Shown here one piece after another: positions 1-9,234 of a DNA stretch of 64,000 nt. This stretch comes from Nephrocerus scutellatus. Lineage: Eukaryota; Arthropoda; Insecta; Diptera; Pipunculidae. The first letter of the stretch is position 1. Every line of letters begins with the position of its first letter. Position numbers and translations under genes: made by a program. The stretch is from the NCBI GenBank assembly GCA_947095585.1, contig OX352761.1:109293890-109357889 (forward strand), written 5' to 3'. A model generated the notes under the pieces. That model ran no database searches and was not told where the DNA came from. It saw nothing but the letters and a program-made list of their open reading frames with translations.

Positions 1-169
1 TCAACAAATCATCTTCTGGACAAATGAATTCAAGAACGCGAACATCGTCATCGTAGTCAAAATCATCTCGACTGTCAGTGTCTTCCGCACACGAAATTGA
101 CTCCATCACGTTGACAATTTCATCATCTGTCGTCACCGACATGATCCGAAAGCTCCTACCTTGTGCCAT
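1..169 (-). CDS. N-terminus of an acidic ORF, possibly piggyBac-like transposase (partial)
   Basis: Reading the minus strand from an ATG at 169 gives 56 uninterrupted codons that run off the window edge. The product starts MAQGRSFRIMSVTTDDEIVN and becomes strongly acidic (SRDDFDYDDDVRVLEF at about residues 33-48). Short acidic leaders of this kind are common in piggyBac-family transposases, but no catalytic region is visible, so this assignment is only a guess. A TTAA (the piggyBac target) lies at 392-395, just right of the palindrome ACACTAGTGT, where an element end could be. It could equally be the first exon of an unrelated host gene. Confidence 0.35.
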   Translation of the reverse strand, partial: MAQGRSFRIMSVTTDDEIVNVMESISCAEDTDSRDDFDYDDDVRVLEFICPEDDLL

Positions 170-395
170 CGTGGAAATATCTGATGAAAGCACTGAATCA
201 ATATAACAAAAATTAATGGTCAAATACCTCAAAAACTCAATAATCTTATAGACCAAATATCCAAAATCCAAAACTTCATTCACCATTTGATAAACAACAT
301 TTTTCACACGACCATAGACGAAAGTGACTGTTTCCTACGCTATAACCTACCGGTATAACCCTCGAAAGTAGGCATTATCAACACTAGTGTGTTAA

Positions 396-1640
396 CATAG
401 AATATACTTGTTATTTACTGCAGTCGCAGCGAACACACATTCCAGCAGAAGTTTTGCATCGCGCATGAGCATTTAAGCAGAGAAATTGTTTTGGTCGTAC
501 ATTGCTCTCTGACACGTGCTTATCGGGTGCTCGTTAGATAATACATTTCCTGCCTAGAGGCGGGTGGAGGCATTAGAGAGTTAAGTTCTCCAACAGCAGC
601 GTTAAAATTGGAATGAAATTACAAAAATTGATCAAAAACATAGATAAGAAGAAAAAATTGTACTCAAAGTCTTTAACTTTGTGGCTCTGAGTTTGCATGG
701 CAGAGTACATGATTGTGTTTACAGTGAAATAGAAACAACACACACCATATTAAGCTCACACATATACGTAATGAAATATGACTTGTATGTGTGTCGCCGC
801 ATAATAAGTTTTCCACGACGTTCCCCAAGATTCCAGATGAAAGTGTGTACATCCTCGTAAGCAAGGCTGTGATACATTTCAAGCTTCAATGATCCCAAGG
901 CAAACAGCAAAGCACACGAAAAAGAAAGTTTGTTAGAAAGTTTTTCCAGTTTTATGTTGTATGTCTGTCCGTCCGTTCTTTCGATGTGTTTGCCAAAAAT
1001 GAAATTAAAGTGAACTCGGATTTTTGAGGTTGATGCTTTTAGTTTCATTTTCCGTTTGATTGAATGTCATTGTTTTCCTTCCCCGATCACACTTCTATGC
1101 AAAATTAGTCAATGCTCTGGAAAATTACATTTTCACGATTTTGTTGGAAATTAAATTTTCACGAGCTTGTTTATTGGCTTGCAAAACAGAATATATCTCA
1201 GTTTAAATTTACAATAAGGAAAAGTTGGAAAATCAAATCTGACAAAGTTTTTGATTTCATTTAGCGTAGAAGTTGCAGAGAGCTGTAGTGGTTTTGCAAT
1301 TATTCTCTGAATAGACTGCGAACAATAATAGCGTTAATTGGTTTCCTCTTTATTTTTCCTACATCTCGGACTTGTTTACATACACATTTCAAATGAACAA
1401 AAAAAAACGAACAACGTCATGTAAAAGTGATATTTGCATTTCATTATGTTGACAATCTTCTAATTGAGTCCTTGACCTGTGTGTACTTCATTTTTTTAAT
1501 AAACGAAATATGTACGCATTTAGCTTCATAGCAGTTGCAATGCCATTGTGTTCTAATATTTGTGTATTATTGAATTTTGTTCACAATATCCTGCTTATGA
1601 ATTTTTGGCCTCTTATTTTTGTTGAGATTTTAAAACGGAA
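396..1640. other. Unassigned AT-rich intergenic sequence
   Basis: Short overlapping open frames on the minus strand at 673-1048 lie in different frames, have no recognisable motif and look like chance. I see no gene, SINE head or transposon end here. Confidence 0.5.
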
Positions 1641-1646
1641 TGTTCT

Positions 1647-1763
1647 AATTATACCAGATGCTTGGTAAGATAGTTATCGTTGTCGAATTATACCAGATGG
1701 TTGGTTAGATAGTTATCGTTGTCGAATTAAACCAGATGATTGGTTAGATAGTTATCCTTTTCG
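1647..1763. repeat. 39-bp tandem repeat, three copies
   Basis: Three head-to-tail copies begin at 1647, 1686 and 1725 with period 39. Each starts AATTATACCAGATG (third copy AATTAAACCAGATG) and contains GATAGTTATC. Copies differ at only a few positions. The array abuts the satellite-like relic at 1780-2100. Confidence 0.85.
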
Positions 1764-1779
1764 AATTGAAAAATATTTG

Positions 1780-2100
1780 TATGTATTCACAAATAGCAAG
1801 AGTTCACAAATTTACACTGGTGATTACTTATTATTCACAGATAACTCTTATATTGACATAAAAATTTGCTCTATCTACTTGCAAGTACTCTGGTACAAAT
1901 CCAAATGATTAATAAATCACTGGGATAAAGTTTGTGTTATTTATAACTAATCAACAATTTTGAGAAGGTTCTGTTCTTACATAAAGAGAATTATTTAGAA
2001 AATACCAAAACGTACTGGTATAATCTTATGTAAAATTCACCAAATACAATTTAGTTTATAAATTCCCCACATAATTTTACTACACAATACTACACATATG
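1780..2100 (+). repeat. Diverged single copy of the 336-bp satellite/element at 41760-43590
   Basis: The order of shared blocks matches the array at 41838-42120: TATTCACAAAT, CACTGGTGATTACTTAT, a TCTACTT..CAAGTA..CTGGTA block, GATAAAGTT, CCTAATCAA-like, GAGAAGGTTCT, AAAATACCAAAACGTAC and TATAATC. This is the same repeat without tandem expansion. No coding capacity is visible, so its class is unknown. Confidence 0.65.
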
Positions 2101-2159
2101 CAATGGTTTTTGGAAATTGCAATCCAAATGAATCAGCCATAAACGGGACTTAAGCAACA

Positions 2160-3745
2160 AATAATATAGAAAAGTAAGTAATAACCTATGATAGGATAGA
2201 CAGGACAATAAAAACATTTCAGGCCTACAAGGCACCAGGACCAGATGGCATCCTTCCAGAACTTCTAAGTAAAGGCACGGCTAAGCTTATGGCACTATTG
2301 GTAAAGATATTTCGAGCCAGTGTAAAATTAAACTTAATTCGGAAAATATGGAGAAAAGTTAAAGTTGTATTCATACCAAAAGGAGAAAACAAACCAACTG
2401 ATCAACCAAAATCATATCATAAACCAATCAGTTGAACTTCATTCCTATTAAAAACATTAGAAAAACTGATAGATCACGACTTAGGAATGGGGCCACTAAA
2501 AAGTGAACCAATACATGAACTGCAATTTGCATATCAAAAAGAGAAATCAACCATTACGGCACTACATAAAGTAACAAACGAATTAGAAATAGCATTAGAA
2601 TCTAAAGAGGTAGCCCTATGTGCCTTCAGGGACGTAGAAGGGGCTTCCAATAATGCAGGTTATAACTCAATGGAAAGAGCACTAAACAGAATAGTAGCAA
2701 ATCCAACCATAACAAAATGGATAAAAACCATGCAAGAAGAAAGAAGAAGAATCACAGCAAACTTTGTAGACATCAACTTAACTATTAGAACAGTAAAAGG
2801 ATGTCCGCAAGGAGGCGTACTCTCTCCCCTACTGTGGCTTATAGTAGTCGACGAATTGCTGGTGAAACTCAACAACAGAGGACTAAAAGCAATAGGATAC
2901 GCCGAAAGCATAAAAAAACCATCGGGGAAATAATGCAAAATGCCCTTAAAATAACATGGCTATGGTGTGAAAAAGATGGGTTATCCATCAACCATAACAA
3001 AACCACAATAATACCATACACCAAAAGGCCATATTCCAACTCTAACAATTAAAAAAAAAAACAGAATTGAATCTCAAAGAGGAAACAATATTCCTAATAA
3101 TCATCCTAGATAGAAAACTCACATGGAAAAAACATCTAAAAATGGTGACCATAAAAGCTACAAAAGCATTATGGACCCTAATAAAATTACTAGGTAAATC
3201 TTAGGGACTAAACCAAAAAATTATTTTTTGGACCTATACCCAAATGATTAAACCTAGTTTTTTTTACGGGTCGTTAATATATTGGAAAATGACGGAAAAC
3301 GCATAGCAATAAAAAAGGTAAACAAACGCAAAGACTAGCATATGTAAGTATTACAGCGACGATGAGAACAACACCTACAGCGGGTTTGTTTTGAAGCTCT
3401 TTTAAATCTAACCCCGTTACACATAGCCATTAAAGAAGAAGCAGCCAGAAAAGATAAAACAAGGCGACCACAAAGCACTTCTGAGTATACTTGGAAAGGT
3501 AACAACCGTAAAGGTACTCACTCCAACCAGCGATCAAACGAATATAAAAATAAGTTTCAAACACAAATATAAACCATCATTCCCACAAGAGATGAGTGGA
3601 ATTCAAGCCCAAAATGGATCAGGGATGATTCTCAAAAATGGTTCACTGATGGCACAAAAACAAGTGAAGGAATAGGATTAGTGGAAAGATGCCAAAGAAA
3701 AACAAACCAACACAAAAACAAATATAATGTCTGACAGTCAAGCCC
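2160..3745 (+). pseudogene. Degraded I/LOA-type LINE: reverse transcriptase plus RNase H
   Basis: Several frames together read as a non-LTR reverse transcriptase. KAPGPDGILPELL at about 2227 is the N-terminal RT block. The longest open stretch, 2487-2933, carries ELQFAYQKEKSTITALHKV and GCPQGGVLSPLLWLIVVDEL (RT block 5). The catalytic YADD position reads GYAES, so the active site is lost, and the frame then shifts. TTPTAG..LNLTPLHIAIKEEAARK near 3370-3450 is the RT tail region, and WFTDGTKTSEGIG near 3640 is the start of an RNase H domain, which points to the I/LOA/R1 group rather than RTE. Multiple stops and frameshifts make it a dead copy. It is interrupted at about 3746 by satellite DNA. 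Confidence 0.85.
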
Positions 3746-4165
3746 TTCTAAAAGAACGCGCCACACGTGACTCGCGACACGTCAAATGTGGGTTATCAAA
3801 ATTGGCTTCTGACATTGAGCCCTCTAGGTGGTGCGAAATGTGGTTAAAAAAGACATAAAAAAACGAGAAAATGGCGCGACCCATCACACGCGTCACACGC
3901 GCCACACGCGGAATGCGACACGCTTCATTTATTTTGGACTAGAAAAATACAGCTCTCTCGTTTAGCAGGTGGTTAAAAAGGACCCCAAAGGAGTCGAAAA
4001 AATCAACAATTTCAACCCATCAGACGCGCCACACGTGACACCCGTCTCACGCGGAATATAAAAAATGCTATTTTGGACTTAGATACTCATAAAATATCCG
4101 CTCTCCAAATCGTGTGGAAGGTGGTTAAAAAGGACCTCAAAGAAGTCGAAAATAAAGACAAAAAT
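3746..4165 (+). repeat. CACGTG/ACGCG-rich satellite, three degenerate monomers
   Basis: The monomer mark GTGGTTAAAAAGGAC recurs at about 3839, 3968 and 4120, a spacing of roughly 130-152 bp. Between marks lie clusters of CACACGCG, CGCGCCACACG and CACGTGAC and a TATTTTGGACT(TAG) block. The array sits inside the LINE, just after the DSQALLK segment of its RNase H. The reverse complement of the same monomer occurs at 57720-58115, so the family is dispersed. No ORF is conserved among monomers. Confidence 0.8.
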
Positions 4166-4436
4166 TGACTTAACCAATTGCTCAGATTGCCCAGCCATAA
4201 TGGGCAAAATAACTATGAGGGTAGAAGATTACCAACAAATTCCAGCCAAAGGAATAATACAGTTTATCAAAAGACTAAAAGATTACTAGGCTCAAAGAAT
4301 AGGGTGCATAAAGACTCATGTAGGTCACAGTGCAAGAGGCTTGTACACACCCCCAATTCTCATCGTATCGTATCGTATATGCAGTCCGATAAAAGGCTTC
4401 TGTTCATAACATTAACATTTTCCTAACAATAGCATA
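4166..4436 (+). pseudogene. Probable 3' remnant of the interrupted LINE
   Basis: After the satellite a plus-strand frame at about 4145-4290 reads CPAIMGKITMRVEDYQQIPA followed by IIQFIKRLKDY and a stop. This resembles the C-terminal tail of I/LOA LINEs, which often ends in a 'CPA...' knuckle and an 'ILRFI..T' segment. The link to 2160-3745 rests on orientation and position. Sequence from 4436 to 4560 holds nothing recognised. Confidence 0.45.
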
Positions 4437-4559
4437 GCCAGAGTATAACTTTTTAAAGCCATGTCGGAATTAGACATCCCTGACACGTCTATGTTGGTTG
4501 ACCATCATAACCAATGGTATAAGCCAAGTAAAGATATTCGGAACACTATCATGCAAATT

Positions 4560-5430
4560 CAAAATATATAATGGTTGCTTAAAGCCAAAAAACCAGTCTG
4601 TGAAGATTCGTCAAGTACAGCAATTTAACCATATCATCCAAGCTGCTAGTGTATAAGATAATGTTCATACCAGTACTAACATATGGATCCGAGACTGGAG
4701 TGCTTAGCAAAAAGCATTTTGATCTAATAACCCCCCGTGGTGGAGTCCAGCTGCATCTTACTCTATATATGGGAATGGTGCGGGGCTCTATCACGGGTAA
4801 TTAGAGTATGCTCGGGATGAGCAAGGTCTTCGTACTTAAGCGAACCCAAAAAGGGCTACTAGAACTTAGAGATAAATCTTTCAGGCAACTCTTAGTATTT
4901 AGTGGCTCATTCTTACACCGAAAGACCGTCATGAAGGCCCAGAACAATTTATGTTCTAGGCGGCCTATGACTGCTTGGTGGTCCTTGCTTTAGAGTCTCG
5001 TGGTAAATTATATGTTTCGAGGTTCCGGACGAATGTGCTGCTTAGCAACCGCCCAGGCACTCATCTCTGAAGGAATCGAAACCATTGATACTAGATCTCA
5101 CCAAGATAGCCTTTGGTACCACGGGATTTGTTGCCCAACGGAACAGGTTTGACTCTTAAATGATGCGATATACGAGCGTTACAACGATATGGACATCTTG
5201 AAGACAATAAAGCTTGACAGGCTCCGCTGAGGAGGACACCTAGCTCAAATGAGCGAAGACGATCCTGTTCAGAAAGTTTCGTTCGGTAGGATTTTGGGTA
5301 ACGACAGCGAGTCCTTCCAAGCTTACGCTGAAATGATGTTATGGACCAGAACGCCCACAGTTTTAGGAATAACTGGATAGCATCGGCTCGTAATCGGGAC
5401 TGTAGGCTAGATGCTAGACGTTTCTTAAGA
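4560..5430 (+). pseudogene. RTE-type LINE, 3' half of reverse transcriptase, degraded
   Basis: On the plus strand, AVYKIMFIPVLTYGSETGVL at about 4640-4710 (first residues by frame change) is the 'YKTMVIPVLTYGSETWVL' segment shared with the minus-strand copies at 9352-9702 and 14573-14884. DDAIYERYNDMDILKTIKLD at about 5160 followed by GGHLAQMSEDDPVQKV matches the 'VDIVKRIKVARLRWVGHLA' tail at 34537-34725. NNWIASARNRDCRLDARRF near 5365-5425 is the C-terminal 'W...A.NRDRW' motif. The stretch 4745-5090 does not fit the family and may be an insertion or deletion scar. The long minus-strand frame at 5091-5594 is its shadow. Confidence 0.7.
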
Positions 5431-5560
5431 CGCTTAAAAAAGCAGTTAGATTTCTCCAAGAGCACTTTCATTGCATTTTCTTGAAAATCGGCGTGATTGT
5501 AGAAAACGCTCAGCAGACAATTTGACTCTGCAAACGGTGCCCGGTCATGTGAGTCGATTC

Positions 5561-5815
5561 CCGATCTGTGAAGCTTCGACTTGATTTTTATCACAAGCCA
5601 TTCATTCTGTGAAGTGCCATTGAATGAATGTGGAGTTTGCTATACGAAAATTACATCAATTATAATTTTGTCCTTTTTGAGAACATACTGCCAAAGCTAG
5701 TTATCATTATAAGATTGGGAATCGTAAATGGCGCCTTTCTGAAGTGATAGAATGAAAAATTGCTGTGATAACTGAAATTATATTTTATTTATTACATCAC
5801 AGCTTCACAGATCGG
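5561..5815. mobile_element. Possible MITE with 15-bp inverted ends
   Basis: CCGATCTGTGAAGCT at 5561-5575 is matched perfectly in inverse orientation at 5801-5815, framing a 255-bp AT-rich segment without coding potential. A short non-autonomous DNA element is one explanation; a chance palindrome is possible because no clear target-site duplication borders it. Confidence 0.4.
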
Positions 5816-5829
5816 TAATGAACCCCTTA

Positions 5830-7860
5830 TCTTTCCGTCGTCGGGTATAATTGTACATACATACATCTCTGCAATACAAGTTTTAAAAGTAAATTGAGTT
5901 GCAAAGAATGAAACACCTCTTGATAGGAGAATTCGAATTCGTTGACCAGATCAGTGACTTAAATTGAAGTTTGTTCGACTAACTCTTCATCGGATGTAAC
6001 ATAAAAATTGAATGTCTGTAATATAACATAAGTTTCTTCTTGAACTTTGTTTCATGCTGATAGTGATGATGGAAGTGGAATTACGGTAATCCTTCTTCTC
6101 ATAGCCCAACGCCTAACGCCTAACGCTTAATCTAAGCCCTGTCTCTGCGGCCAAAGTAAATAAACTAAACTCTTTTTCTCTTATGCTGAGTCAACTGCAC
6201 AGCACAGCACAGCACAATGACGTACGATGTTGGGTAGTATAAGACATGAGATACGAACGTGCTAATGCATGTACGATTGCACTACCGCCACTCTCGTATA
6301 TCCTTATCCTGTGCACATTTAAGGAATCTACAACGCCAGTCACGTAAAATTCCGCTATGCACAGTTTCTTTTCCTGGGTGGCACATCGAATTGAGAGTTT
6401 GCTCCTGCGGCTTCGATCGCCCATTCAGCTTTAGACATTCACATGTACTCTCGTAAATATGCTCTGCTAGTTTCCGTCCTGTCGTTTGTCCTTTCATCTT
6501 TCAACTACATACTCGTTCGTTCTATTCCGTTTCGGCTTTTGTGATTTACGACATCTCCAGTGGCGGAAATTAGTAGGAGGACCACATGTTTCACTCACAT
6601 ATTATTATTACACAAGCAAGCGGAAGTACTACTACAGATATGCGACGCTTTGAAACGAACTGCTTGCTATCGTCCCATCGACAAAGACTTCCTAACATAT
6701 CGATTATCATTATCCTTGTGCAAAGTTTTTCGATTATTGCAAAATTTATTGCAATTTATTTCCTTAAAACGCCACGCCGCCGGCTAGTGCGGGTATAGTG
6801 TACGAGCAATAGGCGGAGTTGGCGGAGAAATTATTTGCAAGATGAATGAAATATTGCTCTCCACTGCGCTAAAGACACAAAACATCGGAATAGCAGCTAA
6901 ATGCCAACTAACTGCGAATTTCTTTTTTCCATTGAATCCTTTATTTGCATTTGAATTATCTGAATTGCCTGAATTGAAAGGATCTGAAGAACAGAGTGCA
7001 CAGAGCACGCAGAAATGTATCTACGAGTGGACTTTTGTTCTTGGCATATCGATCGCAAGTGAAGTTCTCGGCGTATGCGTAACCCTTAAGCATTGAGACT
7101 TCTTTGTCTCATTGCTTATACATTTTAATGTTTTTTTTATTGCTATCGTTGTTGCTGTTGTTGTAGGATAACAATATCCGCAATTAACGTGCAAAAATAC
7201 AAATTGCCGCTGTGAAACTTCAGTGCCAATTTATATTTTATGTATCTGTCTCAAGAGCACATCAACGACAAAGCCATTTTTATTGGTTTTTTATTGTCAG
7301 ACAATATAAGCGAGTCAGTGTGACTTAAGGGGACAGTAAGATATAACCGAGCCAAAGCAGACAATGTGGAGGGAAAGGATATTTTCAAATAAATGCCCTC
7401 CTGTCTTAAAACTTAAACGGAAATCAATTTCAATTGCCCTTTGCTAATAATGGCTATTACGCAAAATGCATGTGACTTGAACTTCCACATCGAAAATCTA
7501 ATGAACTCCAAAGAACGAAGTACTAAAGTTACAGAAAACGAATTAACAAGACACAATGATAAGAAACTGGCAACAGCGCTAATCCAAGGGATGTGGGACA
7601 GTCATTGACGGTTTTAATTAAATATTTATTAAACTTCCTCACACACCAACCACTGTTGTGTGATCGGTCTGCGTTCAACTTGATAGGTAATCTCCTTAAA
7701 CCGAACAAACGTTTCTGTTGCCGCTTCCATTGGTTGTCGTCCCGTTCATTATTGTCCTGCGTTCTCGTCAATAATTCTTTCGCTGTTATTGCCAACGACA
7801 TCGAGGCAATTTAAAAGTTTTAAATTAATTTCCCACCACCGACCAATGATACCAATTGTG
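5830..7860. other. Unassigned sequence
   Basis: Overlapping short frames occur on both strands (6191-6497, 6560-6798, 7529-8051) with no conserved motif or splice-supported homology, so I do not call genes. A GCACAGCACAGCACAGCAC microsatellite lies at about 6196-6214. The region could hold 5' regulatory sequence of the downstream gene. Confidence 0.5.
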
Positions 7861-8013
7861 AAATTCAGTGAAAGATTAAGGAAAACGAAGTGGTTCACTG
7901 TAGTGGTTTTTTGCTGGACTCTTTCGAGAAATGAAGAAGGATCGTCGCCCCGTGCATTGCTAGCAATCCGCAGTGCGACAAAACGAAACAAAAGTTGAAA
8001 TAATAATTCCACG

Positions 8014-8020
8014 TATAAAA
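8014..8020 (+). promoter_or_regulatory. TATA-like box upstream of candidate bili exon 1
   Basis: TATAAAA lies 63 bp before the ATG at 8083, in a purine-rich, upstream-stop-containing stretch that could be a 5' leader. No convincing initiator motif is seen 25-30 bp downstream. Such heptamers are common in AT-rich DNA, so support is weak. Confidence 0.2.
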
Positions 8021-8082
8021 GAAAGTCAAAGAACGCAAATACGGAATACAAATACAGAAATAAAATTCAATTCTAGTGCAGG

Positions 8083-8116
8083 ATGAACAGGAGGAGGAGG
8101 AGTTGTGACAACAATG
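8083..8116 (+). CDS. bili: Candidate first coding exon of bili/FRMD8 (unproven)
   Basis: The exon at 27300 has no in-frame ATG and needs an upstream exon ending with one base of a split codon. At 8083 an ATG with A at -3 opens 11 codons (MNRRRRSCDNN) plus one base, directly followed by GTGAAA at 8117. The phase is exactly the one required, and the split codon would be GGT (Gly). The short basic, polar peptide would suit the low-complexity N-terminus. Against it: the donor is weak, it would leave a 19-kb intron, and one in three random donors would have the right phase. Treat as a hypothesis only. Confidence 0.25.
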
Positions 8117-8529
8117 GTGAAATTGCAAATGAATTTTGTATCTGGGAAAGTCTCTTCTCACTTCAATGATGTAATCAGACCTATACACCTATGCGTCCAG
8201 GGTTCCAGGGTGATCGTCATCTTATATGTCTCCAAGGCACTCTTGAAAACATTTGTACCCACTTGTAAATGGTTGAAACTTCGATACAGTGCTCCACTTC
8301 ATTTCATTTTTAAAACAAAATTTAATATTTTTTGGTTTGAATTTTTTTTTGAATACTAAAGCTAGGTAATATCATTTTCCGGATATTTTTTGTTCACGGG
8401 AATCGGGAATTTTTATTTAAATTTCCCTGTAGTCCCAGAAAATTTCTAAATATTATATTAAATTGATTTTTAAGACAACATTTAATTCATTAAAACATGG
8501 GAAACTTATACATATGTGCATAAATATTT

Positions 8530-8830
8530 ACATATGTGTCAAGAGGAGATATGTGTTTTAAATGCCTGTTGATAATAGTGATATGGGAAGACAGAGCCTG
8601 GCAGAGCATTCCACATACGTGTTGTTCGGTGGAAGAACGAATCCCTGAACTTAACTGTACGTCCGAAAATCGGCTTGAGGGTTAACTGATGAGCATATAG
8701 ATTGAATTGAATTGAAGCATTGCTGTTGAATTTAAGGAGAGCTGTTACGATTGTTGGTGTTTGTCTACACTGTCAAGTACCAGTCCAAGATATTTGATCA
8801 TTGATATAAATATCTTCCCCATTGAGGGTA
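8530..8830 (-). pseudogene. CR1/jockey-type LINE 3' fragment
   Basis: The minus strand reads RDSFFHRTTRMWNALPGSVF followed by HYYQQAFKTHI at about 8660-8560. This is the 'F..RT..LWN.LP..VFP....L..FK.R(V)' tail found at the end of CR1/jockey-type reverse transcriptases. The same tail is at 31410-31500 (plus) and about 47600 (minus). The rest of the element is missing. Confidence 0.65.
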
Positions 8831-8849
8831 AATGGGTGCATACGCTCCA

Positions 8850-9060
8850 GAACAGCATCGGTGGTGCAGTGGTTGGAAGGTTCCAATCACTGGCATCCAC
8901 TCAGAGGACATAGGGTTCGATTCGCGGCGTGTCCAAAAAACGCACGACTTTTTCCTACCGCACTGTTCATTTAGATTACTACAAGTATACTTGATACGAT
9001 GCTGTACATGTGATATACAGTCGCTGTATACTACTATATTTATATGTACGATTGAGTTTG
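8850..9060 (+). mobile_element. tRNA-derived SINE-like element
   Basis: TGGTGCAGTGG at 8862-8872 fits a Pol III A box and GGTTCGATTCG at 8934-8944 a B box, about 62 bp apart. This is tRNA-like spacing, but the sequence between does not fold into a good cloverleaf and there is no proper acceptor stem. It therefore looks like the head of a tRNA-derived SINE rather than a gene. Its body differs from the main SINE family in this window (18146, 39677, 48881, 55243, 61687). The 3' end is not defined. Confidence 0.55.
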
Positions 9061-9084
9061 ATATATGAAGTAATCATGATGAGG

Positions 9085-9230
9085 AGCCATCTATTTTTTT
9101 TAAAGCGTTCGCCTCCTTATAATGCTCGGCTATATGCTTGGCACAGCGTGGGCGTTAAGGAAAATGAATAGAAATGCGGAGATGTCTATCAGCTTGTGTG
9201 GATGTGATGAGTGCCTCTGGATCATCAGCA
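9085..9230 (-). mobile_element. 3' end fragment of the CR1/jockey-type LINE
   Basis: Shares GGCACAGCGTGGGCGTTA and the following GAGATGTCT block with the LINE 3' ends at about 47500-47570 and 54815-54865. The family's 3' tail is on the left, so the orientation is minus. It abuts the RTE LINE that starts at about 9235. Confidence 0.6.
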
Positions 9231-9234
9231 TCAC

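Noticed and set aside
354..370. CCCTCGAAAG as a piggyBac terminal repeat
   Set aside because: It would open an element to the right, opposite to the ORF at 1-169, and no TTAA precedes it directly.
5091..5594. 167-codon minus-strand ORF
   Set aside because: Antisense to a recognisable plus-strand RTE tail (MDILKTIKLD..HLAQMSEDDP); no homology of its own.
6191..6798. Cluster of short ORFs on both strands
   Set aside because: No motif, mutual overlap in different frames and no splice-supported extension.
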